A stretch of DNA of 30,310 nucleotides from Candidatus Saccharimonadota bacterium (GTDB lineage: Bacteria > Patescibacteriota > Saccharimonadia > Saccharimonadales > UBA10212). Both the position numbers and the translations under genes were made by a program. Position 1 is the first letter of the stretch, and each line of letters begins with the position of its first letter. Positions 14,942 through 21,935 of this stretch are shown here, in pieces. Under the pieces are notes generated by a model. It had not been told where the DNA came from. It did no database searches and saw only the letters and a list, made by a program, of their open reading frames with translations. The stretch is taken from NCBI GenBank assembly GCA_028288985.1, contig JAQGHE010000022.1, positions 1-30,310 on the forward strand, given 5' to 3'.

Positions 14942-15432
14942 AGGTACTGCTCCAGCAATAGTCCGAATTCAATGACATACTTTTTCGGATGCTCGGTGTA
15001 ATCTCTAATTAAATCCTTTGGGGACATCCACTTTACTTCGGAAATTTCCTCTTCTTGAAAGCTAATCCTTTCTTGATCCAGATCCACCTCTGTTCTAAAT
15101 AAAGCGCACACCCTTTGTCCAAGGGTGCTTTTAAAGAGGATCTTTCCTAAAGAAGCTAGATTTTCCCTCTTCAAGCCTAACTCTTCAAATAGTTCACGTT
15201 GAGCTGAGGTTGTGTAATCGTCCGGGTGCGTAACAGTCCCAGATGCTCCAGGCCCCCAAAGTCCTGGTTGTACCTTCTTATCTGCTGAGCGCTTGGCCAT
15301 CAGTACATTTCCTTCAGTATCCGTAACCCAAATCGTCACTATTCTCCATCGGTCGTCATTGCCAAGTTCGGCCCTTTCTTTAGAACCAATAACTCGGTCC
15401 CTCTCGTTAACCAGTGTTACCACTTCTCCCAT
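14938..15432 (-). CDS. Nudix hydrolase (IPP-isomerase-like subgroup)
   Basis: 164 residues. Nudix box G-x5-D-x7-RELFEELGL, with Asp in place of the first Glu; the rest is intact. The opening VTLVNERDRVIGSKERAELG and the order GLWGPGASGTV resemble the IPP-isomerase/YfcD-type Nudix proteins. Substrate unknown. An upstream in-frame ATG (15441) exists, but TATAAT (15445-15440) overlaps it and lies exactly 7 nt before the ATG at 15432, so I take 15432 as a leaderless start. 15 nt downstream of xth; overlaps the HAD gene by 4 nt. Confidence 0.85.
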   Translation of the reverse strand: MGEVVTLVNERDRVIGSKERAELGNDDRWRIVTIWVTDTEGNVLMAKRSADKKVQPGLWGPGASGTVTHPDDYTTSAQRELFEELGLKRENLASLGKILFKSTLGQRVCALFRTEVDLDQERISFQEEEISEVKWMSPKDLIRDYTEHPKKYVIEFGLLLEQYL

Positions 15433-15439
15433 AACAACC

Positions 15440-15445
15440 ATTATA
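15440..15445 (-). promoter_or_regulatory. Leaderless -10 of the Nudix gene
   Basis: Minus-strand TATAAT, then GGTTGTT, then ATG (15432). It lies between the xth stop and the Nudix start and argues against the ATG at 15441. Confidence 0.5.
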
Positions 15446-15456
15446 AGTTCTTTAGG

Positions 15457-16266
15457 CTAAACGTCTAAAGTTATGCTGATTGGGCAATGGTCAGAGCCGA
15501 GTACATCGGCGTGGATGGCCGCTTCTTTTATCTTGTCTTTCAAAGATCCTGAGGCCACGAAATAATCTATACGCCAGCCCACATTGCGAGCCCGAGAGTT
15601 GGCGAAGTTGCTCCACCAGGTGTAAAAACCATTTCCTTGTTTAAACATCCGGAACGTATCTATAAAACCGGCGTCTATCATGTTCTGAAAGCCTTTGCGC
15701 TCCTCCTCCGTAAAACCCTTTTTGCCGCGGTTTGGTTTGGGGTTGGCCAGATCGTCTTCGGTATGGGCAACATTTAGGTCTCCGCAGAAAATTACCGGTT
15801 TGCTTTCTTCCAGTTCCCGCACGTAGGCCAGAAAGGCCGGGTCCCAATGCTCATATTTAAGCGGCAAACGGCTAAGGTCATCCTTGGCGTTGATGGTATA
15901 GACGGTTACTAGCCAGAATTTTTCAAATTCAGCCGCCATTACACGCCCTTCTTTAGCGGTATCCACAGTTTTATGATCTATAAAATTATACTTTTTAGCA
16001 AAATCTTCGGGGAAACCGTTAATTATTCTCAGCGGTTTTATTTTGGTAAAAATAGCCGTGCCGGAATAGCCCGGGCGCTCCGCAGAGTTCCAAAACTCTT
16101 CGTAACCTGGAAAATCAATCACGGCCTGCCCTTGCTGGGCCTTAGTCTCCTGCAGGCATAGGATATCCGGCTGGTGCTTTTCCATAAATTCCTGGATAGC
16201 CCCTTTTCTGACTACCGCCCTGATTCCATTCACGTTCCAGCTATAAATTTTCAATGTTTTACTCAT
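15457..16266 (-). CDS. xth: Exodeoxyribonuclease III / AP endonuclease
   Basis: 269 residues, usual length. Endonuclease-exonuclease-phosphatase fold with WNVNGIR (N11), LQETK (E40), Y123, GDLN (D163/N165), GWRIDYF (D234) and GSDHCP (D259/H260): all catalytic residues are present. It cuts at abasic sites in base excision repair. The SD AAGG lies 7-8 nt before the ATG, and a perfect 19-nt palindrome sits just upstream of it. It is the first gene of the xth-Nudix-HAD-NnrD-like series, 154 nt after smpB. Confidence 0.96.
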   Translation of the reverse strand: MSKTLKIYSWNVNGIRAVVRKGAIQEFMEKHQPDILCLQETKAQQGQAVIDFPGYEEFWNSAERPGYSGTAIFTKIKPLRIINGFPEDFAKKYNFIDHKTVDTAKEGRVMAAEFEKFWLVTVYTINAKDDLSRLPLKYEHWDPAFLAYVRELEESKPVIFCGDLNVAHTEDDLANPKPNRGKKGFTEEERKGFQNMIDAGFIDTFRMFKQGNGFYTWWSNFANSRARNVGWRIDYFVASGSLKDKIKEAAIHADVLGSDHCPISITLDV

Positions 16267-16279
16267 CTCAATACCTTAC

Positions 16280-16298
16280 TTTCTGGCAGAGCCAGAAA
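16280..16298 (-). promoter_or_regulatory. Perfect hairpin in front of xth
   Basis: TTTCTGGC-N3-GCCAGAAA: 8-bp arms with a 3-nt loop, 13 nt before the xth ATG and next to its SD. No T-run, so not a terminator. The consensus TTTCTGRC-N3-GYCAGAAA recurs at 6316-6334. Confidence 0.45.
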
Positions 16299-16420
16299 CT
16301 CTGCTATTGATTTTGGCGCGCTGCTTCGTTGGCCGCTCCGCTGTTCACTCACAGTATTTAATATACAGCTCATTCCGCTGCTCGCTGTCGCCTTGCATAG
16401 CATCCAGCTGAGTAAAGCAT

Positions 16421-16873
16421 TCACTTTTGCTTGGCCCTGTCCATTTCCCGCTCTTGGTCGCGGCGCTTTAATGTTTCACGCTTATCATAGCGCTTTTTGC
16501 CTTTGCCTACGGAAATCCGCAGTTTGATATAGCGCCCGCCGGTGAGAATTTCCATCGGTACGATGGTCCTGCCCTGCTTCCGCGCGGCTATCAGCTGGTC
16601 AATTTCACGTCTTTTAGCCAACAGCTTTCGGCTGCGAGTCTGCTCGTCCTCGGAGAGTATGGCCCCGCCGGCAGAACTGATTTGGGCACCAACCAGCCAC
16701 AACTCATCGCCAACGACGTTTACGTAGGCTCCACGCAGTTGGCCGTGCCCCATCCGTAGGGCTTTGGTCTCTTTGCCCGTTAATTGGATGCCAACAAGAA
16801 TTGCGTCGCCCAGCTCGTAATCGAAACGGGCCCGGCGGTTTATTATTTTCTTATCGGGGGAATTCTTTTTCAT
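16421..16873 (-). CDS. smpB: SsrA (tmRNA)-binding protein SmpB
   Basis: 150 residues. The family core is clear: NRRARFDYELGDAILVGIQLTGKETKALRMG, GAYV, and the basic tail GKKRYDKRETLKRRD that enters the decoding centre during rescue of stalled ribosomes. No tmRNA gene was found in this window. TACAAT ends 7 nt before the ATG. The GGGG next to the ATG is too close to act as an SD, so the transcript is probably leaderless. It begins 17 nt after the GH-like gene. Confidence 0.97.
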   Translation of the reverse strand: MKKNSPDKKIINRRARFDYELGDAILVGIQLTGKETKALRMGHGQLRGAYVNVVGDELWLVGAQISSAGGAILSEDEQTRSRKLLAKRREIDQLIAARKQGRTIVPMEILTGGRYIKLRISVGKGKKRYDKRETLKRRDQEREMDRAKQK

Positions 16874-16880
16874 CCCCTAT

Positions 16881-16886
16881 ATTGTA
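16881..16886 (-). promoter_or_regulatory. Leaderless -10 of smpB
   Basis: Minus-strand TACAAT followed by 7 nt and ATG (16873), overlapping the gap after the GH-like gene. Confidence 0.45.
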
Positions 16887-16890
16887 CCTG

Positions 16891-17997
16891 TTAGCCCTTA
16901 GAATTGTATTGCTGCATCTCTTGCTTGATGACGTTCCACAGGCTTGGGTCGTTGAGTTTTGTTTTACGCCAATACCACCACTCGCCGCCCCAGAGGTCGA
17001 GATCGCGGTAACCGGTATCGATTCCATACTGAATACGCGTTTTCAGCCGGGCCGGGTCCATCGACTTGTTCTGCTCTGCTATGCTGGCATCTTTGATGCC
17101 GACATCCTTTGGCGGCCACGGCTCTGCCTGAAGCTCGTGAAGCATGGAGCTTTTACCGGTTAATAACTCCGTCAGGCCGGAGCGCCAAGCATAATAACGG
17201 GGCGAAAAAGGGTATTCAAAGTATCGCTTGGTGACCGTTTGATCCCAGACTCGCTTGTAGACTGATATGCCAAACTGGTCGGGGCGCGGCTGGCCGGTAG
17301 GGACGCCAAAATAGTTATTGGCCAGGCTGAGGATTATAGGGTGCTTGGGATCGGCCGCCTTGGCGGCATTAAATTCGCTTATCAGATAAGCGCGGCTGGG
17401 CTTGGGACACTGCCCGAAAACCGTTAGAAAATACTCATTCTCCAGCTGATAGCTGACTAAGGCTTTTCGGTCCTTATACCTATCGATGACCGCTTTATTG
17501 AATTTCTCTATATCGGCTTGGCGCACAGCGGGCGTAATATTATTGGCCCAATCCGGAATATGGCACTCCGGCCAGCGAGGCTGACGCATCCCTATGGCAA
17601 GAGATACCTGGCCGCCGGCAGCTTCTACGGCGTTGAACTCCCAGTCCAGTTCGCTGAAATCGTACTGGCCCGGTGCAGGCTCAATATTGCTCCAGTAGCT
17701 GACCAGTCGAAAGCGCTTAATGCCCAGATCGTCGCGCAGGGCCAGCAGCGTTTCATGAGGGTCAACACCAAGATACTCAGCGTAGTCGGGTATAAAGGTT
17801 ACGCCGATATGCAGTGGCTCGTTCTGATGTTTCTTGACGTACCAGGTTGAAATCACCCATACCTGCGCGTAAAAAAGCATCCAAAGGGCGATTAGCAGCA
17901 GCGCCGCTCTCTGCCATTTGTTGCGCACCGTCCATAGTTCCCGCTTGAGGTTAACGGAGGTCTTTTTGCGCCCACTCGCCTTTTTTTTAGTTTTCAT
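16891..17997 (-). CDS. Membrane-anchored TIM-barrel glycoside hydrolase-like protein
   Basis: 368 residues. Lys-rich cytosolic start, one membrane segment (31-52), then a TIM-barrel of the GH clan-A type: FRLVSYWSNIEPAPGQYDFSELDW (strand 2/3), YQLENEYF with the Asn-Glu pair N187/E188 as likely acid/base, and HELQAEPW with E288 or E292 as likely nucleophile. It resembles GH5/GH42-type enzymes; the family and sugar are uncertain. An earlier ATG (18099) would run into the divergent glycosyltransferase gene, so the ATG at 17997 is chosen; it follows TATAAT by 22 nt. It and the glycosyltransferase share a 38-nt divergent promoter region, suggesting work on the same surface glycan. Confidence 0.8.
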   Translation of the reverse strand: MKTKKKASGRKKTSVNLKRELWTVRNKWQRAALLLIALWMLFYAQVWVISTWYVKKHQNEPLHIGVTFIPDYAEYLGVDPHETLLALRDDLGIKRFRLVSYWSNIEPAPGQYDFSELDWEFNAVEAAGGQVSLAIGMRQPRWPECHIPDWANNITPAVRQADIEKFNKAVIDRYKDRKALVSYQLENEYFLTVFGQCPKPSRAYLISEFNAAKAADPKHPIILSLANNYFGVPTGQPRPDQFGISVYKRVWDQTVTKRYFEYPFSPRYYAWRSGLTELLTGKSSMLHELQAEPWPPKDVGIKDASIAEQNKSMDPARLKTRIQYGIDTGYRDLDLWGGEWWYWRKTKLNDPSLWNVIKQEMQQYNSKG

Positions 17998-18019
17998 GAA
18001 GCTTATGAATTTCGGTTCA

Positions 18020-18048
18020 ATTATACTAGATAGAGATGGTAAGACCAA
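18020..18048. promoter_or_regulatory. Overlapping divergent promoters (GH-like gene and glycosyltransferase)
   Basis: Minus strand: TTGGTC (18043-18048), 17-bp spacer, TATAAT (18020-18025). Plus strand: TATACT (18022-18027) ends 8 nt before the glycosyltransferase ATG. The two -10 boxes share four bases, so only one polymerase can bind at a time. Confidence 0.5.
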
Positions 18049-18890
18049 CAACCCTAAAAGTATCAGTAGTGATTCCCTGCTATAACGAGGAAAGTTCAAT
18101 AGCCCTGTGTTTGCAGGCGCTGCAATCTCAGACCATAAAACCCTTTGAAGTCATTGTCGTTGACAACAACTGTACGGATAACACCGTAAAAATTGCTAAG
18201 GAGTACGGCGCCACGGTTATAAAAGAGGATCACCAGGGCATAGTTTGGGCCCGCAATGCCGGCTTTAACGCGGCAAGCGGCAGTATCCTGGCAAAATTGG
18301 ACGCCGATAGCCTCCCTGCAGCAGATTGGGTTGAACGGATGCAGAAAATTTTCATAAATCAGGAGATCCAGGCTGCTACCGGAACCGGATATTTCTACGA
18401 TGCGCCCTGCAAACTGATTGTCAGAACGTACCGCAACCTTTTTGCCGTCTGGCTGAATAGGCTGGTGCTGGGCCATCACATGCTTTGGGGGTCCAATATG
18501 ACTCTGCGGGCAGGCGCGTGGCGGGCAATCGGAAGCGAATGCTGCCAGATGCGCGACATCATGGAGGATCTGGATGTTGCCGCCCATATCAATACTCATT
18601 ACGGAAACAGAGCTATAGTTTATCGGCCTAAAATGCGGGTAGATATATCCAGTCGAAGAGCGATGGTCAGTTTAAAGCGTAATTGGCTTTATTTAAGTAT
18701 GTGGCCCCGGACACTTAGTATCCACGGCTATCAGAAGCGGATTATCCTGTGGCCTGCCATTGCCATCTTACTGACGACAATGGCCCTGAGTAATAAGGTG
18801 GGCCGGTTTTACAACGCAGAAGAAGGGCGCATGGTATTTAGTTTTAACCAGTGGCGCTCAAACCCTTTTTACACCCGCGATAACCCTTAA
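18036..18890 (+). CDS. Family 2 glycosyltransferase
   Basis: 284 residues. GT-A fold: SVVIPCYNEE, VIVVDNNCTDNT, ARNAGFNAASG and the metal-binding LDADS (D89-D91), with MEDLDVAAHI as the later acceptor-side ED motif. A hydrophobic segment (about 232-248, IILWPAIAILLTTMALS) could touch the membrane. It transfers a sugar from a nucleotide-sugar to an unknown acceptor, probably for surface glycan. No SD; -10 is 8 nt upstream, so leaderless. Divergent from the GH-like gene; its stop overlaps the convergent thermonuclease stop by 4 nt. Confidence 0.93.
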   Translation: MVRPTTLKVSVVIPCYNEESSIALCLQALQSQTIKPFEVIVVDNNCTDNTVKIAKEYGATVIKEDHQGIVWARNAGFNAASGSILAKLDADSLPAADWVERMQKIFINQEIQAATGTGYFYDAPCKLIVRTYRNLFAVWLNRLVLGHHMLWGSNMTLRAGAWRAIGSECCQMRDIMEDLDVAAHINTHYGNRAIVYRPKMRVDISSRRAMVSLKRNWLYLSMWPRTLSIHGYQKRIILWPAIAILLTTMALSNKVGRFYNAEEGRMVFSFNQWRSNPFYTRDNP

Positions 18891-19453
18891 GCCTTAGGTT
18901 GGGTCTGATGGCGGCCGTTACTCTCGGTATTTACAGTGCATGAACCCCATAGTCCCAGTTTAGCCTGCCCGGCCTGAGATTCTTCGTCGACGAATTGCTG
19001 TTTTTTCTGGAATGGGAACTGGGTGTAGGCAAAGCCATATCCCTGGGCGATGAGTTTATCCTCTACCAAGGTGCCGTCCGGCAGGTAAACGTAGCGCAGC
19101 AGCCGGCCATAGCGGTCGCGGTTGGTATCCAGCGGATCGGCCTGCAGCCGCACGCGGTCTGCGCCGATAAGATTTTTAGTATAGTTTGAGGCTTCCGGCC
19201 CATAACATTGAACCGGGGTGTTGGGCTTGTGAGTCTCAGGAGTGTCTACGCCTATCATCCTAATCGTCTCGGTGTGGCCGCCCATATCCACGATAATTGT
19301 GTCGCCATCGACGAAACTGTGAATGCTATAAAGTCCCGGCTGGCTTTCCTGCGCTTTCTGAGCCGGCGCCTTTAGCCAACCCGATTGGGTGGCTACCGTA
19401 AATAGTAAAAAGATTAAGAATAAAAATAGATGCTTGCGGCTCATTCGTCTCAT
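18887..19453 (-). CDS. Secreted thermonuclease (SNase-like)
   Basis: 188 residues. N-terminal hydrophobic signal or anchor (8-24), then the OB-fold nuclease: FVDGDTIIV, IRMIGVDTPE (R65, D70, E73) and DRYGRLLRYVYL (R117), which match the Ca-binding and catalytic residues of staphylococcal nuclease. It probably cuts DNA or RNA outside the cell, which would suit a nucleotide-scavenging lifestyle. TATAAT lies 11 nt before the ATG at 19453; a second ATG three codons in is an alternative. It shares 4 nt with the convergent glycosyltransferase end. Confidence 0.93.
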   Translation of the reverse strand: MRRMSRKHLFLFLIFLLFTVATQSGWLKAPAQKAQESQPGLYSIHSFVDGDTIIVDMGGHTETIRMIGVDTPETHKPNTPVQCYGPEASNYTKNLIGADRVRLQADPLDTNRDRYGRLLRYVYLPDGTLVEDKLIAQGYGFAYTQFPFQKKQQFVDEESQAGQAKLGLWGSCTVNTESNGRHQTQPKA

Positions 19454-19472
19454 AGCTTAGGCAGATTATAGC

Positions 19473-19500
19473 AAAAATACCGTCCGTAATCGGACGGTAT
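19473..19500 (-). terminator. Terminator after hsp20
   Basis: Perfect 10-bp stem ATACCGTCCG/CGGACGGTAT (19477-19486 with 19491-19500), loop TAAT, then a T-run on the minus strand. Confidence 0.9.
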
Positions 19501-19521
19501 TAGAAGGCGGGAGGGGGTCCC

Positions 19522-20094
19522 TCAGCGGCCCCTATCTTCTCTATCTTTATCTCTTCTATCTCGGCGCTCGTTCCTGCCGGGTCTACTACTGCCCCCAAGT
19601 CCCAAGCCCAGTCCGCCGCTGCGCCGGCCTTCTTGGTCTGATTCGTCCCTTATTGCAATATTTCGCGATTGGCGGGATTCTTTAAAGGGTATGGCAATTC
19701 GCAGGATACCGTTATCTATGGTGGCATCTATATTGTTGCCGTCAGCATACTGCGGCAGCCTGATACTGCGAAAGAAAGTGCTGGCCATTTCTCTTACCAC
19801 ATAATTGCGCCTGCCCCTTTCACGGTCCTCTTCTCGCATACGTTTTTCGCCGATGACTTCCAGTACGTCATCATGCACGTGAATCTCGATATCCTCCGGA
19901 TCAAAACCGGACATATTGACCTCAACCACTAGCCTGTCATCATTCTCCGTATAGACATTCATGGCCGGAAAGCTGTCGTCCGCGTTTTGTAAGGCGCCCC
20001 CAAAGAAGTCCCCGAACAAGTCGTCGATTCGGCTATGAATCGTAGTCAACCCGCCAAACGGGTCCCTTCTTCTTGATAATCCTCTGTCTCCCAT
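19522..20094 (-). CDS. Small heat-shock protein (Hsp20/alpha-crystallin)
   Basis: 190 residues. The alpha-crystallin domain (about 43-142) has NMSGFDPEDIEIHV, LEVIGEKR and the GILRIAIPF strand. The IxI-type motif follows as NIAIRD. The C-terminal 40 residues are an extended Gly/Arg/Asp tail, longer than usual. ATP-independent holdase for unfolding proteins. A perfect SD (AGGAGGTG) precedes the ATG, in contrast to the many leaderless neighbours, and it has its own terminator. No CIRCE element was seen upstream. Confidence 0.96.
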   Translation of the reverse strand: MGDRGLSRRRDPFGGLTTIHSRIDDLFGDFFGGALQNADDSFPAMNVYTENDDRLVVEVNMSGFDPEDIEIHVHDDVLEVIGEKRMREEDRERGRRNYVVREMASTFFRSIRLPQYADGNNIDATIDNGILRIAIPFKESRQSRNIAIRDESDQEGRRSGGLGLGLGGSSRPGRNERRDRRDKDREDRGR

Positions 20095-20217
20095 AAGCCC
20101 ACCTCCTATACTGAACTTAAATTTTGTTTATAAGGTAGTGTTCCCTCCCTTTTTAAGGTTAGCATCGCGGCCTGGTCGGTTCAGTGAAAATTCATCCCGT
20201 TGAAGAAGAAGCCGGCG

Positions 20218-20246
20218 TTGATGTTTTCGAGTATTTATTGTAAAGT
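20218..20246 (+). promoter_or_regulatory. Cassette A promoter
   Basis: TTGATG (20218-20223), 17-bp spacer, TAAAGT (20241-20246). The spacer end and the bases after the -10 match the cassette B promoter. Confidence 0.6.
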
Positions 20247-20264
20247 ATGAATTGAATTTCGACC

Positions 20265-20306
20265 CGGCCTTGGCTTGGCCGAGGTTAGCCCTTCTCTACA
20301 AGGAGG
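20265..20306 (+). promoter_or_regulatory. Cassette A leader: hairpin plus strong ribosome site
   Basis: Hairpin CCTTGG/CCGAGG (20268-20273 with 20279-20284; a shifted CGGCC/GGCCG pairing is also possible), then GGTTAGCCCTTCTCT, then SD AAGGAGGAAA. The same order and most of the same bases occur in the cassette B leader (28558-28593). Confidence 0.6.
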
Positions 20307-20312
20307 AAAGGC

Positions 20313-20615
20313 GTGTCTTTTGCAAACGTAGTCACTCCCAGTTGGCTCAAGCCCTGGCAGGCCGCGCTATTGACCATCGCAGTAATCGCGCTGGCTGGTG
20401 TGGTCTATACGAAGGCGCTATTCATCTGGCCGCTCATCGGACTACTTGCCGTAACCGGCCAGTACCGGTGGGGTTATTGGAACGATGGTGATCCGCTTTT
20501 TGGACAGCTCTTCAATGCGGTGATACAGATTGCACTACCGCCTTTAGCCGTCTACGATCTAGTGGAAGACCTGCACTACCTCAACGAGTTAGAGGCCAAC
20601 CTCCATCAATCCTGA
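20313..20615 (+). CDS. Cassette A gene 1: small membrane protein (unknown)
   Basis: 100 residues, GTG start 6 nt after a perfect SD. Two hydrophobic segments (about 15-33 and 36-48) precede a more polar C-terminus with WGYWNDGDPLFGQ and an amphipathic acidic end. No family recognised. Codon choice leans to ATC, GTC and CTC more than most resident genes. First gene of cassette A; its stop is followed by CGAAGGAGTACA and the second gene. Confidence 0.75.
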   Translation: MSFANVVTPSWLKPWQAALLTIAVIALAGVVYTKALFIWPLIGLLAVTGQYRWGYWNDGDPLFGQLFNAVIQIALPPLAVYDLVEDLHYLNELEANLHQS

Positions 20616-20630
20616 TCGAAGGAGTACAAG

Positions 20631-20948
20631 ATGAGCGTGCGTGAAGGGGTAATGGGATTTGCTCGACAACACCAGTTCCTGCCAGAAATCGGTTCGATCT
20701 GGACTTACGCACCGGATGGTGATCACAGTTCAGCGCCTATGTTGCTGAGAGTCGTGCGCTACGGCACCAATTCGGGATGGACGACTATCCACACCATTCG
20801 GTGGTTCCGTAAGGAAATATCTCTCAGGGTCTGCAAGAGCTTGGAGGATGAGTTCGCTCCTAAGCATGGGATGCGAATGGGCCACTTTTGCAACATGATC
20901 GTCGCCGAAAGTCTTCAACCGATCGGAGGAGACACAGATACCGACTAG
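20631..20948 (+). CDS. Cassette A gene 2: 105-residue soluble protein (unknown)
   Basis: ATG with an SD GAAGGAG. The product is soluble and mixed alpha/beta, with SIWTYAPDGDHSSAPMLLRVVRYG and a basic middle (RWFRKEISLRVCKSLEDEF), ending in an acidic GGDTDTD tail. No family recognised. It is followed by the cassette trailer. Length is near that of the soluble gene in cassette B (106 residues), but the sequences are unrelated. Function unknown; co-expression with a membrane partner is the only context clue. Confidence 0.75.
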   Translation: MSVREGVMGFARQHQFLPEIGSIWTYAPDGDHSSAPMLLRVVRYGTNSGWTTIHTIRWFRKEISLRVCKSLEDEFAPKHGMRMGHFCNMIVAESLQPIGGDTDTD

Positions 20949-20959
20949 TCAGTATCTAA

Positions 20960-21036
20960 GGCGGATGGAGCGTCCTGCTTCATCCGCCACAGCGCCACGA
21001 GCGCGCCTGCAATGGCAGCGCCCGGGCGCTTTTTTT
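20960..21036 (+). terminator. Cassette A trailer: three hairpins ending in a terminator
   Basis: Hairpin GGCGGATG/CATCCGCC (20960-20988), then AC and AGCGCCACGAGCGCGC with a GCGC/GCGC hairpin, then AGCGCCCGGGCGCT (21017-21030) with seven T. The same three-part arrangement closes cassette B. Confidence 0.8.
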
Positions 21037-21047
21037 AATTTAAGAAC

Positions 21048-21075
21048 TTGCCTAGATCTGCAATATATCGATAAT
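21048..21075 (+). promoter_or_regulatory. Promoter of the 85-residue orphan gene
   Basis: TTGCCT (21048-21053), 16-bp spacer, GATAAT (21070-21075), 9 nt before the ATG. Confidence 0.5.
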
Positions 21076-21084
21076 AGAAGAACT

Positions 21085-21342
21085 ATGAGTGAGCACGTTT
21101 CCAATTTTTCATACGATAATGATGACCTTGCTGAGAGCCTAGAAGACCGTTATTACCGCGAGCGTCAGGAACATATAAGGGCCGAAAAAAGAGATGCCGC
21201 CGACGAATATCTAGAGACAATGCGTGGATTACCTACAAGCAGTTCAGAGTATAGATTGGAGGAACCTTGGGCGTGGGTCAAGCTAAGACAGAGAATCAGG
21301 AGTATCAACGACAGAGCCCACCAATGGGGCATTGTTGATTAA
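21085..21342 (+). CDS. 85-residue charged helical protein (unknown)
   Basis: Acidic and strongly charged, mostly helical (LAESLEDRYYRERQEHIRAEKRDAADEYLETMRGL), with a Trp-rich patch PWAWVKLRQRIR in the second half. No family recognised. The longer reading frame upstream runs through the cassette A terminator, so the ATG at 21085, just after a good promoter, is chosen. No SD. It ends 3 nt before the convergent CobO gene stop. Confidence 0.7.
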   Translation: MSEHVSNFSYDNDDLAESLEDRYYRERQEHIRAEKRDAADEYLETMRGLPTSSSEYRLEEPWAWVKLRQRIRSINDRAHQWGIVD

Positions 21343-21345
21343 TCG

Positions 21346-21915
21346 TTAAAAATCGATACCCTTGTTGGCCAAATATTTATCGTCAAAATGATGGCGCAGC
21401 TTGGTCATATTGGTAGCAATATCTACCATCGGCAGTAGTTTATCCGGAAAATCCCTGCCGGTCAGGCAGAGGCTGGTTTTGGCAGCTCGGCCTTTTATGA
21501 TTTTCTCCAGGCTGTCCTTGGGGATCAGGCCGTGGTGGACAGCGTTGTTTATTTCGTCGCAGATTACGATGTCGTATTCCCCACTGGCTGCCGCTTTCAT
21601 AGCTACATCAAAAGTATCAGCGGCCGCCTTCTTGTGTTCTGCTTCAGAAACATCCTTTGCAGATAGATCGCCGGCGTTGTAAAACCCCTTACCCCCTTTA
21701 TAAAACAGCAGCTTATCGCCAAACACCGGTGCAATCATATGGATAAAGTCATGCTCGCCCACATTCCAGTGTTTGATGAACTGAATGTAAGCTGCTTTCC
21801 AGCCATTGCCTAAGGATCTTGCTAGCAGGCCCACGCTGGCGCTGGTCTTGCCCTTGCCCTCTCCGGTATAGACGACGATTACTGATTCTTTTGTTTTATA
21901 GTCTTCAAAAGCCAT
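21346..21915 (-). CDS. CobO/BtuR-type corrinoid adenosyltransferase homologue
   Basis: 189 residues. P-loop GEGKGKTS (18-25), IQFIKHWNVGE, IVICDEINNAVHHGLI and LCLTGRDFP match cob(I)alamin adenosyltransferases of the CobO/CobA type, which attach adenosyl to cobalamin. No other corrinoid gene is present in the window. It follows the unknown 204-residue gene by only 9 nt without an SD; a perfect hairpin around that gene's stop abuts its ATG. The family is clear; the substrate in this organism is not. Confidence 0.88.
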   Translation of the reverse strand: MAFEDYKTKESVIVVYTGEGKGKTSASVGLLARSLGNGWKAAYIQFIKHWNVGEHDFIHMIAPVFGDKLLFYKGGKGFYNAGDLSAKDVSEAEHKKAAADTFDVAMKAAASGEYDIVICDEINNAVHHGLIPKDSLEKIIKGRAAKTSLCLTGRDFPDKLLPMVDIATNMTKLRHHFDDKYLANKGIDF

Positions 21916-21935
21916 GTGTAGAAACTATTCTACAC
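21916..21935 (-). promoter_or_regulatory. Perfect hairpin at the gene junction before the cobO-like gene
   Basis: GTGTAGAA/TTCTACAC, 8-bp arms with a 4-nt loop. The upstream gene's TAG stop lies in the loop, and the ATG of the cobO-like gene follows at once. No SD is present. It may gate re-initiation. Confidence 0.45.

Noticed and set aside
16891..18099. Longer start (ATG at 18099) for the GH-like gene
   Set aside because: The extra 34 codons overlap the divergent glycosyltransferase start and cross the shared promoter.
20184..20243. 19-codon GTG frame (KIHPVEEEAGVDVFEYLL) upstream of cassette A
   Set aside because: Reads like a protein C-terminus but has no SD and runs through the cassette A promoter; possibly a remnant, not enough to call.
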